NCBI RefSeq assembly: GCF_025840185.1
Contig: NZ_JAMPJU010000004.1
Location: 234,068-298,067 of the forward strand
DNA from: Brenneria izbisi
GTDB taxonomy: Bacteria > Pseudomonadota > Gammaproteobacteria > Enterobacterales > Enterobacteriaceae
Reading direction: 5' to 3'
Length of the DNA: 64,000 nucleotides
Within the stretch, counting starts at the first letter, position 1. Each line of letters begins with the position of its first letter. A model generated the notes under the pieces. That model was not told the DNA's origin. It made no database searches and saw nothing but the letters and a program-made list of their open reading frames with translations. Positions 50,026-58,525 of this stretch are shown here, one piece after another. The position numbers were made by a program, and so were the translations under genes.

Positions 50026-50691
50026 ATGCCGGGAAAATTCGTTTCAACAGATGAAATCATCAGCTTGTTTCAGGACGGGCAAACGCTGATGTGCGGCGGC
50101 TTTGCCAATCATGGCGTACCTAATCGCCTGATCCAGTGCGTGATCGACAGCGGTGCGCGGCACTTTACGCTGATTGCCAACGATAGCGGCGATGCGGATC
50201 TGACGGTGGGGCGTCTGGTGCATCACGGTCTGGTGGACAAACTGATTGCTTCGCATATCGGACGTAATACCGAAACCGTCGCGCTGGTCGCCGCTGGCAA
50301 GCTGGAACTGGAACTGGTGCCGCAGGGCAGTCTGGCGGAGCGGATGCGCTGCGGCGGATCTGGATTGGGCGGGATACTGACCAAAACCGGCATCGGTACC
50401 TCGGTGGAGGAGGGCAAGCAATGTGTCATGGTCGATGGCGAACGCTATCTGCTGGAAACGGCGCTGCGGGCGGATATCGGTCTGGTGCGCGCCCGTACCG
50501 CCGATCCTCTGGGAAACCTCACTTATCGCGGCACGATGCGTAACTTCAATCCGCTGGTGGCTAAAGCTTCGCGTCTGACGTTGGTGGACGCCGATATGCA
50601 GGTGGACGTTGATGAGCTTGGCGTGGACAGCATCATTACTCCCGGCGTGTATGTCGACAAGATTTTGACGATGCAAGGAGAACGGTTATGA
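50026..50691 (+). CDS. atoD: acetoacetate CoA-transferase alpha subunit, AtoD-like
   Basis: Family I CoA-transferase subunit. The 221-aa product resembles E. coli AtoD: GQTLMCGGFANHGVPNRLIQ, LIANDSGDADLTVG, ASHIGRNTE, RMRCGGSGLGGILTKTGIGT and EEGKQ. Three ATG codons stand in frame at 50020, 50023 and 50026; the last is six bases from GAGGGA and is preferred. It overlaps the beta subunit gene by four bases. The AtoD-like wording, more than PcaI-like, points to acetoacetate activation. Confidence 0.88.
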   Translation: MPGKFVSTDEIISLFQDGQTLMCGGFANHGVPNRLIQCVIDSGARHFTLIANDSGDADLTVGRLVHHGLVDKLIASHIGRNTETVALVAAGKLELELVPQGSLAERMRCGGSGLGGILTKTGIGTSVEEGKQCVMVDGERYLLETALRADIGLVRARTADPLGNLTYRGTMRNFNPLVAKASRLTLVDADMQVDVDELGVDSIITPGVYVDKILTMQGERL

Positions 50692-51332
50692 ACCCTCGCG
50701 ACAGAATAGCCCGCCGCGCCGCGCAATATTTCTCGAACGGCGACGTCATCAATCTTGGCATCGGTATCCCCAGTTTATGCAGCGACTACGCCCCGCCTGG
50801 CGTGATGTTCCATACCGAAAACGGTCTGGTTGGCATGGGGCCGCTGGTGTCCGGGCTCATGGCGGTGGAGGGGTTTTCCAATGCGACGGCGCTGCGCTTT
50901 ACGCCGGTTCCCGGCGCCTGCGCGTTTGACAGCGCCGAATCCTTTGCATTGGTGCGTTCCGGCAAACTAGCCGCGACGGTACTGGGCGGATTACAGGTGG
51001 CGGAAAACGGCGATCTTGCTAACTGGGCGCAGCCTGGCCGCGTATTTGGCATGGGCGGGGCGATGGATCTGGTTAACGGCGCCCGCAACGTGATTATCAC
51101 CATGGAGCTTTGCACCAAAGAGGGAAAACCCAAAATCGTCAAAGAATGCAGTTATCCACTGACGGGCAAAGGCTGTGTCAATCATATCGTCACCGAACAG
51201 TGCGTGATTGACATCACGCCGGATGGACTGCTGCTGGTGGAATTGCTGGCAGGGATGACGCCCGAAGATATTCAACGACAGGTCGAACCCCGGCTGCTGG
51301 TCGCCGAACGGTTGGCGACCATGGCGGCTTAA
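50688..51332 (+). CDS. atoA: acetoacetate CoA-transferase beta subunit, AtoA-like
   Basis: 214 aa; carries the catalytic glutamate in MFHTENGLVGMGP, the residue that forms the glutamyl-CoA intermediate. Other family blocks are NLGIGIPSLCSDY, VLGGLQVAENGDLANW and GMGGAMDLVNGARNVIITME. The ATG overlaps the alpha subunit stop (ATGA). Together the pair would move CoA from acetyl- or succinyl-CoA to acetoacetate released by the cleavage enzyme upstream. Confidence 0.9.
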   Translation: MNPRDRIARRAAQYFSNGDVINLGIGIPSLCSDYAPPGVMFHTENGLVGMGPLVSGLMAVEGFSNATALRFTPVPGACAFDSAESFALVRSGKLAATVLGGLQVAENGDLANWAQPGRVFGMGGAMDLVNGARNVIITMELCTKEGKPKIVKECSYPLTGKGCVNHIVTEQCVIDITPDGLLLVELLAGMTPEDIQRQVEPRLLVAERLATMAA

Positions 51333-51423
51333 CGATGCCGCTTAATAATCGCGGCTTAACCATTGCTGTTTAACCGCGGCTGCGGTTCCACATTCGCTGT
51401 TTGCGCCGTAGGAGCACATCTTT

Positions 51424-52758
51424 ATGACTGGGCAAAAAAACGATATGGCGTTAAATAAAGTCACCACATGTTCAGCCAATGATGCCTCGCCTCGCAGCGC
51501 CGCTGACCGCAAAGGTTTCGGCCTGCGCGGTTGGACTGTCATCGTCTTTCAGGCGGTGATGTTCTGGATCGCCGCCGGGGCCGTAACCCACGGTCTGAAC
51601 GTGATGTTGCCAGCATTGTCGCAGACCTACGATCTGGACTACAGCACCTTGCTGGCGCTGGCGACACCCGCTTCCTGGGCCTCGATCCCCGCAGGGCCGA
51701 TATGTGCCTGGTTATGTGAAAAGAAAGGCCCCAGATTCAATGTTATTTTCTGCCTGATCGCCTGCGGATTTTGCTTCGGTCTGTTGGGATATAGCGGTTC
51801 GCTAATCGGCTTCACTCTGCTGTTCGCTGGCGTCTGTTTCTTTGGCACGGGATTCGCCTATGTCGGCGGCACCGCGATTATAACCAGTTGGTTTGTACGC
51901 AAGGCGGGGCTGGCGTTGGGATGGTGTACGGTGGGGCAGACATTTTCCAGCGCGTTTTTCGTTCCCGCGCTGGCCGCGCTATTCATGTGGCTGGGAGTCC
52001 GACATGGTTTCTGGGGCGTCTCGATCATGATGTTTATCATGGCCTTACTGGTGCGGCTGTTCGTGACCAACAAGCCAGAGGATATCGGTCTGGCGCCCGA
52101 TAACGATCCCCTGACCGCCGCTGAACTGAGCGAGCGGCGGCGCGAACATGACCGTTATGTCTGTTCGCTCAGTGTCCGGCAATTACTGCGAATGCGGGAT
52201 GTCTGGTTTATGGGCATCGCCACCGGCGCCATCTATATCATGCTGGTGGGCGTCGTCAGCCAGATCGTTCCCCGGCTGATGGAGATGGGGTATGAGCTAA
52301 ACACCGCCATCTTCTACATGACCTTGTCGGCGCTGTTCGGCACATTGGGCGCATACGGCTGGGGCTGGCTCAATCACCGGCTTGGCGTCAAACAGGCGCT
52401 GCTGATTTATACCCTCTGGTGGATGGCGGCGGTGGTGATCAACCTGTTCGCCCACCAGACTGTGCTGCTGTGGATCTCGTTGCTGATGATCGGCTTCAGT
52501 CTGCCGGGCGCCACCAATTTAAGCACCGCGCTGATCGCCACCAAATTTCCCCGTCGTTTGTATGTTCGCGCGATCGGCATTGTGCACCCGATTCAATCGG
52601 TGGTGCGCTGCTTTGCATTTTCCATTCTGGCTTTCGGTCTGGCGTATCTGGGGGGATACACCGGCGCTTATCTCTTGTTGGTCGGAGTTGGCGCCGTCGC
52701 GTTGCTGCTGATCTGGCAGACCGACGTGACGCCGGTGGCCGTCATCGATCAGCCATAA
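51424..52758 (+). CDS. MFS transporter of the catabolic cluster
   Basis: 444 aa with about 12 membrane helices after a 35-residue cytoplasmic N-terminus. The order of helices and the CEKKGPRFNVIFCLIACG loop fit a major facilitator symporter of the organic-anion or oxalate/formate-antiporter-like type. It lies between the CoA-transferase and the second thiolase, 91 and 58 bases away, so it most likely imports the cluster's substrate across the inner membrane. The ATG at 51424 is downstream of TAGGAG. Confidence 0.82.
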   Translation: MTGQKNDMALNKVTTCSANDASPRSAADRKGFGLRGWTVIVFQAVMFWIAAGAVTHGLNVMLPALSQTYDLDYSTLLALATPASWASIPAGPICAWLCEKKGPRFNVIFCLIACGFCFGLLGYSGSLIGFTLLFAGVCFFGTGFAYVGGTAIITSWFVRKAGLALGWCTVGQTFSSAFFVPALAALFMWLGVRHGFWGVSIMMFIMALLVRLFVTNKPEDIGLAPDNDPLTAAELSERRREHDRYVCSLSVRQLLRMRDVWFMGIATGAIYIMLVGVVSQIVPRLMEMGYELNTAIFYMTLSALFGTLGAYGWGWLNHRLGVKQALLIYTLWWMAAVVINLFAHQTVLLWISLLMIGFSLPGATNLSTALIATKFPRRLYVRAIGIVHPIQSVVRCFAFSILAFGLAYLGGYTGAYLLLVGVGAVALLLIWQTDVTPVAVIDQP

Positions 52759-52816
52759 AACGCATGGCGGCAGGCGCGGATAAGCAAGGCGTTATTTTCT
52801 ATTACGAGAGGCATAT

Positions 52817-53995
52817 ATGACATCACTTGTTATTGCCAGTGCGGTGCGGTCGGCTATCGGTAAATTCGGCGGCAGCCTGAGCGCCTTCAGTGCGCCGCAG
52901 TTGGGCGCGTTGGTGATGGATGCGGCGATCCATCGGGCAGGGATTGAGCCGACGGCGGTCGATGAGGTGATTTTCGGCAACGTCCTTCAGGCCGGGCTGG
53001 GGCAGAATCCCGCGCGCCAGGCTCTGTTGCACGCCGGTTTGCCACATACCACGCCAGCCACCAGCATCAATATGGTTTGTGGCTCTGGTCTGCAAAGCGT
53101 GATCTTCGCCGCGCAAAGCATCGCGTCCGGTCAGACGGACGTGGTGCTGGCTGGCGGAATGGAGAATATGTCGGCTGCGCCCTATCTGCTGCATCAGGCC
53201 CGTTGGGGATACCGGATGGGGAACCAGACGCTGACCGATAGCATGGTTAATGACGGCCTGTTCTGCGCCATCAACCGTTATCACATGGGCGTGACGGCGG
53301 AAAATGTCGCAAAGCGCTGGCATATCAGCCGTCAGGAGCAGGATGACGTGGCGTTGCTCTCCCAGCGGCGCGCGGCGGCGGCGATTGCGCGTGGCGCATT
53401 CCAGCGGGAAATTCTGCCGGTGACGCTGAAAAGCAAACAAGGTGAAACGCTATTTGCCGTTGATGAACACCTTCGGGCGGATACCTCGGCGGAAAGTCTG
53501 GCAAAACTGACGCCGGCGTTTGATCCCGCGGGTTCAGTCACGGCGGGCAACGCGTCGGGCATTAACGATGGCGCCGCGGCGCTGATGGTCATGAGCGAGG
53601 CATGGGCGAAACGGCAAGGTATTAAACCGCTGGCGCGGATCCGCGGGTATGCCGTCAGCGGCGTCGATCCCGCTGTAATGGGGATCGGCCCGATCCCCGC
53701 TACCCGGCAGGCGTTAAGCAAGGCCGGATTGACGATGGCGGATATTGATCTGATTGAAGCCAATGAAGCCTTCGCCGCGCAGTTTGTCGCTGTCAGTCAT
53801 GAACTGAATTTTGATATGGATAAAACCAACGTCAATGGCGGCGCCATCGCGCTGGGCCACCCGATTGGCGCCTCCGGCGCACGCATCCTGGTCACGCTGT
53901 TGCATGCTCTGGCTGACAGGGATCAAACGTTGGGGCTGGCGACGCTGTGTGTCGGCGGCGGACAAGGCGTGGCGATGATTGTCGAACGCGTCTAG
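52817..53995 (+). CDS. acetyl-CoA acetyltransferase (thiolase), AtoB-like
   Basis: 392 aa with canonical thiolase motifs: nucleophile Cys88 in [32 protein letters not shown], the His loop [16 protein letters not shown], and CVGGGQG with the base Cys. It matches biosynthetic/degradative acetoacetyl-CoA thiolases and would give two acetyl-CoA from acetoacetyl-CoA. It is the second thiolase of the cluster; unlike the first it has no altered active-site loops. Confidence 0.92.
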   Translation: MTSLVIASAVRSAIGKFGGSLSAFSAPQLGALVMDAAIHRAGIEPTAVDEVIFGNVLQAGLGQNPARQALLHAGLPHTTPATSINMVCGSGLQSVIFAAQSIASGQTDVVLAGGMENMSAAPYLLHQARWGYRMGNQTLTDSMVNDGLFCAINRYHMGVTAENVAKRWHISRQEQDDVALLSQRRAAAAIARGAFQREILPVTLKSKQGETLFAVDEHLRADTSAESLAKLTPAFDPAGSVTAGNASGINDGAAALMVMSEAWAKRQGIKPLARIRGYAVSGVDPAVMGIGPIPATRQALSKAGLTMADIDLIEANEAFAAQFVAVSHELNFDMDKTNVNGGAIALGHPIGASGARILVTLLHALADRDQTLGLATLCVGGGQGVAMIVERV

Positions 53996-54072
53996 TCGTA
54001 GCGATAGCGCATGAAAAAAACGTAACCCTACACACCAGATATAAGAAAAATATCCCGATAAAAGGGGGAGTC

Positions 54073-55992
54073 ATGATAACTAAAAACAGAGTCAATACAG
54101 GCCGCTGGCGGCTTGCCATAATGTTGTTGATCTGCGGGATGATGGGCTCGGCGCAGGCCGCCATCACCGCCGGTCAGTACAGCGCCACGGAAAAAGGCAA
54201 TGAAGGGATGGTCAGCGTGACGGTTACCATCGATGAGCAGGGCGTGATCAAGGATATCGCGGTGGATGCCAGTCAGGAAACGCCGGAGTTGGGCGGTGAG
54301 GCTGGCCCGGCGGTGGGCCGTGCGATTGTTGAGCATCAGAGTCTGGCCGTGGATGGCGTGACCGGCGCGACGATGACCAGCAACGCGGTGAAAAAGGCGG
54401 TCTCCGAGGCGTTGCGCCAGGCGGGAGCGGATGTCACACGCTATCAGGGAAAGGTCGCCAGACAAGGGCAGGATGAGGAAACCCGTGTCGATGTGGTGGT
54501 GGTAGGCGGCGGCGTCTCCGGCACGGCGGCGGCGCTGGCGGCGGTGGAAAAAGGCGCTCAGGTGCTGGTGATCGAAAAGATGCCGGTGCTGGGCGGCGCA
54601 GGTCGGATGGCCAGCGGTTTTACCGCGGTAGAGTCATCGCTGCAAAAAGCGAAAGGCATGAAATACACTGCCGCCGAACTGACGCAGCGGTTACTGGAAT
54701 ATAACCAATATTTATCCAACGGGCCATTGACGAAAAAGATCGTCGATAAATCGGCATCGACGGTCGACTGGATGATCAAGCACGGCGTGGAACTGGAAAT
54801 CGTCGCGACAACGCGCGAAGCCAAACAAAGCTCCGTACAGCAGGCGCACCTTGACGATCCGATCAAATCGGATGTCTATCACCGCATCAAGAACGGGGGC
54901 GAAGCGGCGTATAAAACGTTGTATGCGGAGTTTGAAAAACTGGGCGGGAAAGTGATGACCAAAACCATCGGTAAATCACTGATGCAGGATGACCAGGGAA
55001 ACGTAATCGGGTTGATCGCGGAAAAAGCGGACGGCGGTAAACTAACCGTACATGCCAAGGCGGTTATTCTGGCAAGCGGCGGCTTCGGCGCGAATAAAGC
55101 GATGCTGGATGAGGTGATGATGACATCGAACATTTTCCCGCTGGCATGGCCCAATATGGGTGAAGGGGTGAAAATGGCCTGGGCCGCTGGCGGTGCGAAA
55201 TGGGATGTGCAGTCCGCATTGATTCACGCCGCCCAGTTGGTCGGCATCGAGCCTTCGGAAGAGGCGCATCATGGCGGCGGAGATGAAGCGAAAGGCGACA
55301 GTCCGCTGATCTGGTTGCTGAAATCTCCGCTGCTGTGGGTGGACGCGGTGGGAGAACGCTTTGCGAATGAGGGCCATATCTACGATACCGCTTTTTGGGC
55401 TAACGTCGCCTATTCCGTCGGCGGGAATTATTACATCATCGTCGATACGCCGACGCTGAAATCCTTTACCGCCAACGCCATGCCGTTCCCGCTGTCGGGC
55501 GCGGGGCCAGCCAATCCGCCAAAACCCGGCGACTTCGTCGCGCTGGCGGATGAGGCCGCCAAACAGGGAAAGAGCGATACGGTATTCAAAGGCAAGGACA
55601 TCGGCGAACTGGCCGCGCGTATGGGGATCGCCCCTGATGGCTTGCAGGCCACCGTTGCCCGCTATAACGGGTATGTGAAAGCCAAACAGGACAAGGATTT
55701 CGGCAAGAAGCCGGAATATCTGGCATACGGCATCGAAAAAGGGCCTTTCTACGCGTTTAAGGCGGTGGTGGTCAGTCTGAGTTCTCTGGGCGGCGTGCGG
55801 GTTAATTCCGATTTGCAAGTTACCGACGTAAACTTGCGGCCTATCGCCGGGTTGTATGCGGTCGGGAACAATGCCGCCGGTTTTTACAGCGTACCGGGGT
55901 ATCCACCCTATCAGGGATTGGCGAATGGTTTTGCGCTGAATTCCGGTCGTATCGCTGGCGAACATGCCGCGCAATCCATTCTGAAGAAATAA
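54073..55992 (+). CDS. fused FMN-binding and FAD flavoprotein reductase, exported
   Basis: 639 aa. Signal peptide to about residue 30 (MGSAQAA). FMN_bind domain (about 31-115) with flavinylation motif DGVTGATMTS, expected FMN site Thr100. FAD_binding_2 domain from about 138 (VDVVVVGGGVSGTAAALAAV), with GGAGRMASGF and the C-terminal GLANGFALNSGRIAGEHAAQ. This is the layout of periplasmic fumarate, urocanate and cinnamate-type reductases without haem. Start at 54073 after AGGGGGAG. No NrfCD pair lies in this cluster, so electrons may come from the one encoded at 33171-34812. Confidence 0.84.
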   Translation: MITKNRVNTGRWRLAIMLLICGMMGSAQAAITAGQYSATEKGNEGMVSVTVTIDEQGVIKDIAVDASQETPELGGEAGPAVGRAIVEHQSLAVDGVTGATMTSNAVKKAVSEALRQAGADVTRYQGKVARQGQDEETRVDVVVVGGGVSGTAAALAAVEKGAQVLVIEKMPVLGGAGRMASGFTAVESSLQKAKGMKYTAAELTQRLLEYNQYLSNGPLTKKIVDKSASTVDWMIKHGVELEIVATTREAKQSSVQQAHLDDPIKSDVYHRIKNGGEAAYKTLYAEFEKLGGKVMTKTIGKSLMQDDQGNVIGLIAEKADGGKLTVHAKAVILASGGFGANKAMLDEVMMTSNIFPLAWPNMGEGVKMAWAAGGAKWDVQSALIHAAQLVGIEPSEEAHHGGGDEAKGDSPLIWLLKSPLLWVDAVGERFANEGHIYDTAFWANVAYSVGGNYYIIVDTPTLKSFTANAMPFPLSGAGPANPPKPGDFVALADEAAKQGKSDTVFKGKDIGELAARMGIAPDGLQATVARYNGYVKAKQDKDFGKKPEYLAYGIEKGPFYAFKAVVVSLSSLGGVRVNSDLQVTDVNLRPIAGLYAVGNNAAGFYSVPGYPPYQGLANGFALNSGRIAGEHAAQSILKK

Positions 55993-56013
55993 CGATCACA
56001 CTTTCTGTAAACG

Positions 56014-56043
56014 ATGCGGCGCTGGCATCACCAGGCGCCGCAT
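56014..56043 (+). terminator. hairpin after the fused reductase gene
   Basis: ATGCGGCG-CTGG pairs with CCAG-GCGCCGCAT with one bulged base and a five-base loop. It lies 21 bases past the stop. No T-run follows, so it may protect the mRNA end or terminate weakly. Confidence 0.5.
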
Positions 56044-56352
56044 GAATGACAACCAGAGACGGAAACATCGCGGTAAAAATAATAACGCGGTAAAACCACA
56101 TCGCGTAAAAATAACATCGCGGGCTACCAGCGAAATAATTACCGCCGCGCCGTCATTAACATGGATTCATGACTGAAAAGAGTGTGAGTAAAACCTTCTT
56201 CAGCGTCAGACAGTCGTTCGCTGCGCATTGGCCAGGGTCAGGCCGTGGGAATCAACAACGGACAATGAAATAAAGGTTGAGCATTCGCTCTGTCGTTTTT
56301 TGTCATTCAATGACCGCTGTTACCGTCTCATTGCTCTCAATGGGATAGAACA
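56044..56352. other. porin upstream region with short direct repeats
   Basis: 309 bases with no gene. At 56065-56121 a short unit, roughly CATCGCGGTAAAAATAA, occurs in full or in part four times in the same direction, with small changes. The rest has no recognisable motif. The porin promoter should lie between here and 56352. Confidence 0.4.
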
Positions 56353-57717
56353 ATGAAAACAATATATCGTAATAGATGGGCGAAATTATTATCTGCCGGT
56401 GTTGTTGCATCCGGCATGATGCTGGCGAATGGCGCGGCTGCGGAGTCATCGGGTCGTCCGTTGTCTGAGGCGGGAGCATGGCTGGCGGAACGGGGCGTTA
56501 CCCCGCACCTGATCGCCTCCCAACTCTGGCTGGGCAACCCCAGCGCGGGAACCGCTACTGACAACCACGAAACGCTGACAATGCTGATGGCCGGCGCGGA
56601 TTTCGATCTGGAACGCATGGGGTTGATCCCCGACGGGAATATCCACTTGTTGCAACTGTGGGTGCCTTTTTCCAATAATCTGGATCTTGGCAACCAGTCA
56701 GGCGGGGTGCTGGCCGGTAATCCGCCCCCTTATATCCCTAAGACGGCGCACCTGATGCGCTTCACCTACGAGCAGAAACTGCTCGATGACCGGCTATCAA
56801 TTGAAGCCGGAAAGAGCAATCCCGGCCAGTTCTTCGGCTTCACCAACTGCAATATCCAGCCAGCCTGTGTAAACACCGTTCTGAATGAAACAGCGGTATT
56901 CGCGCCGCCTCCTTATGCGGGTTGGGGCGCCCGTATCGGTTACCGCTTTACGCCGGTACTGGAATCCGGCGTTGGCGTCTGGCGCACCTATCAGGCATTT
57001 CCGTTTACCAACGGCTGGGAACGATGGGATGACGATTTCGATAGCGGCAACACCTTGCTGGTGGCCAACGTCGCACGACGCGTCAACTGGCAACAAGAGA
57101 AGTATCCGTTCAATTGGGAGATTATGGCATTCCATAACTTCAAAGAGTACGACGACGTCTACTACACGGTGAACGGCACGTCCAAGGTGTACGACAGTGA
57201 TGCCGCGGTCCGCACCCGTGATGGCGTCTCCGGCGTCTATCTCACCGGGAAGAAAGCGCTGTGGCGACGCGATGGCGGAACTGATCCGCGCGATCCTGCG
57301 CCTGGCGCCGTGAGCCTGCACGGTAGCGTGACGCAAACGCTACAGTCGCATGCCCACCGAGGCATTGCTACGCTGGCGGACGCGGGGCTGATCTGGTCCG
57401 GGCCGTGGCAGAGTCGTCCCCACGACAGCTACGGGTTAACTTTCCGTTGGGCCAAGCTGACGAACAGCGAGCAGCGCTATCTGCAAGATATGTTCGATGT
57501 TCAGGGCGGAGCGGGGTGGCGGGTGCCGCGCAACGAATATCAACTGAGCATTGACGCTTCCATCATGTTGACGCCGGAGGTAAATCTGCAAATGATTGGC
57601 GCTCGCACCTGGAATAACAGCAACTGGCAGTACCCTTATACCAGCGTTAAATCGGAAAACGGCTATACGTTCTGGCTACAGTTAAACGTTATGGTGGATA
57701 AATTACTCGGGTTATGA
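56353..57717 (+). CDS. OprB-like carbohydrate-type outer-membrane porin
   Basis: 454 aa: signal peptide (about 1-29, ending NGAAA), then a 16-strand-type barrel with the OprB-family opening AWLAERGVTPHLIASQLWLG, the block KLLDDRLSIEAGKSNPGQFF with FTNCNIQPACVN, and many alternating aromatic strands. The two cysteines in the latter loop may form a disulfide. It ends with a barrel strand (WLQLNVMVDKLLGL) lacking the usual terminal Phe. It is last in the catabolic cluster, 360 bases after the reductase, and probably admits the substrate. Confidence 0.8.
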   Translation: MKTIYRNRWAKLLSAGVVASGMMLANGAAAESSGRPLSEAGAWLAERGVTPHLIASQLWLGNPSAGTATDNHETLTMLMAGADFDLERMGLIPDGNIHLLQLWVPFSNNLDLGNQSGGVLAGNPPPYIPKTAHLMRFTYEQKLLDDRLSIEAGKSNPGQFFGFTNCNIQPACVNTVLNETAVFAPPPYAGWGARIGYRFTPVLESGVGVWRTYQAFPFTNGWERWDDDFDSGNTLLVANVARRVNWQQEKYPFNWEIMAFHNFKEYDDVYYTVNGTSKVYDSDAAVRTRDGVSGVYLTGKKALWRRDGGTDPRDPAPGAVSLHGSVTQTLQSHAHRGIATLADAGLIWSGPWQSRPHDSYGLTFRWAKLTNSEQRYLQDMFDVQGGAGWRVPRNEYQLSIDASIMLTPEVNLQMIGARTWNNSNWQYPYTSVKSENGYTFWLQLNVMVDKLLGL

Positions 57718-57727
57718 CAGCAACCGC

Positions 57728-57768
57728 AGGCCGGTGGATAACCGGCCTATGCAAACGTGTTTGCTTTT
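57728..57768 (+). terminator. tandem hairpins after the porin gene
   Basis: AGGCCGG/CCGGCCT (57728-57748) is followed by GCAAAC/GTTTGC (57751-57764) and TTTT. The second has a very small loop, so the pair together may act as terminator. Confidence 0.5.
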
Positions 57769-58525
57769 CCACATGAGATACCTTCAGCGTTATTAGCAAT
57801 GTTAGTTTTTTATAAGTTTTTAAGTAAAATTTTTATGTTATTGCCTTGCATCTCCCCTTACATGTGCTAAAAAAATAATGGGTGTCTTTTTTATCAATGC
57901 CCAAATTATTGGCTCCGCGAGTTAAACGCGTGTTCTGACTATTGGATTATTATGATTGGAAAAATTGATCTTAGAGTTATTATCAGGCGATAAGCATTCA
58001 ATTAAGAGTGATGCTGTTTTTGAGATTGGCATATTTTACGTTATATTTTTAATAACGCCAATTTTGCTGAATGCTTTTGATCTGAATAAGGGTGACTTTG
58101 TGCTATTATCAATATAAAGCTCATAATGTTATTTATTGTGATTTGTGTCTTTCTTTGAGTTTTTATCTTGTGAAAGCAAGGATGAAAAAATGTCGCCTTG
58201 CTTTTTATTTGAGTAAAATAAAATTTTTTCGCATTTCATTGAATTATGTATAAAAATATTATTTTCGTTATAATTAAAAAACTTTCTTAGTTTGTGTGAG
58301 CATCATTGTCTATAGTGAGAGTCTATTTTTTTATATAAAAATAACTGCTGTCTTCTTTTTAAGTCTTTTTTAAGGTCCGATGATGATGCATTTCTTCGGT
58401 AAATCAATTGATTTATTCCGATTAACTCACCACAAAGGCCCTTTCCCCAGGGCTATATCAAAATCGTATTCGATTATATTCATGACATAAGTATTGCAAA
58501 AATACTCAATGGGAGTGAAAGCTAA
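57769..58525. other. long AT-rich leader before the adhesin gene
   Basis: About 750 bases with no credible gene and a clear drop in G+C compared with both sides. Runs of A and T and several GTTATT/AATAAC words recur. Such leaders before large adhesin genes are commonly bound by H-NS and carry distant activator sites; that is an inference, and no specific site was identified. Confidence 0.45.

Noticed and set aside
49975..51332. Naming the CoA-transferase as 3-oxoadipate CoA-transferase (PcaIJ)
   Set aside because: The subunits read closer to AtoD and AtoA, and no protocatechuate or catechol ring-cleavage gene lies in the window.
46846..56000. Identification of the cluster as the known anaerobic phloroglucinol pathway
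   Set aside because: That route needs a phloroglucinol reductase and a hydroxy-oxohexanoate dehydrogenase; neither is present, so only a variant route is proposed.
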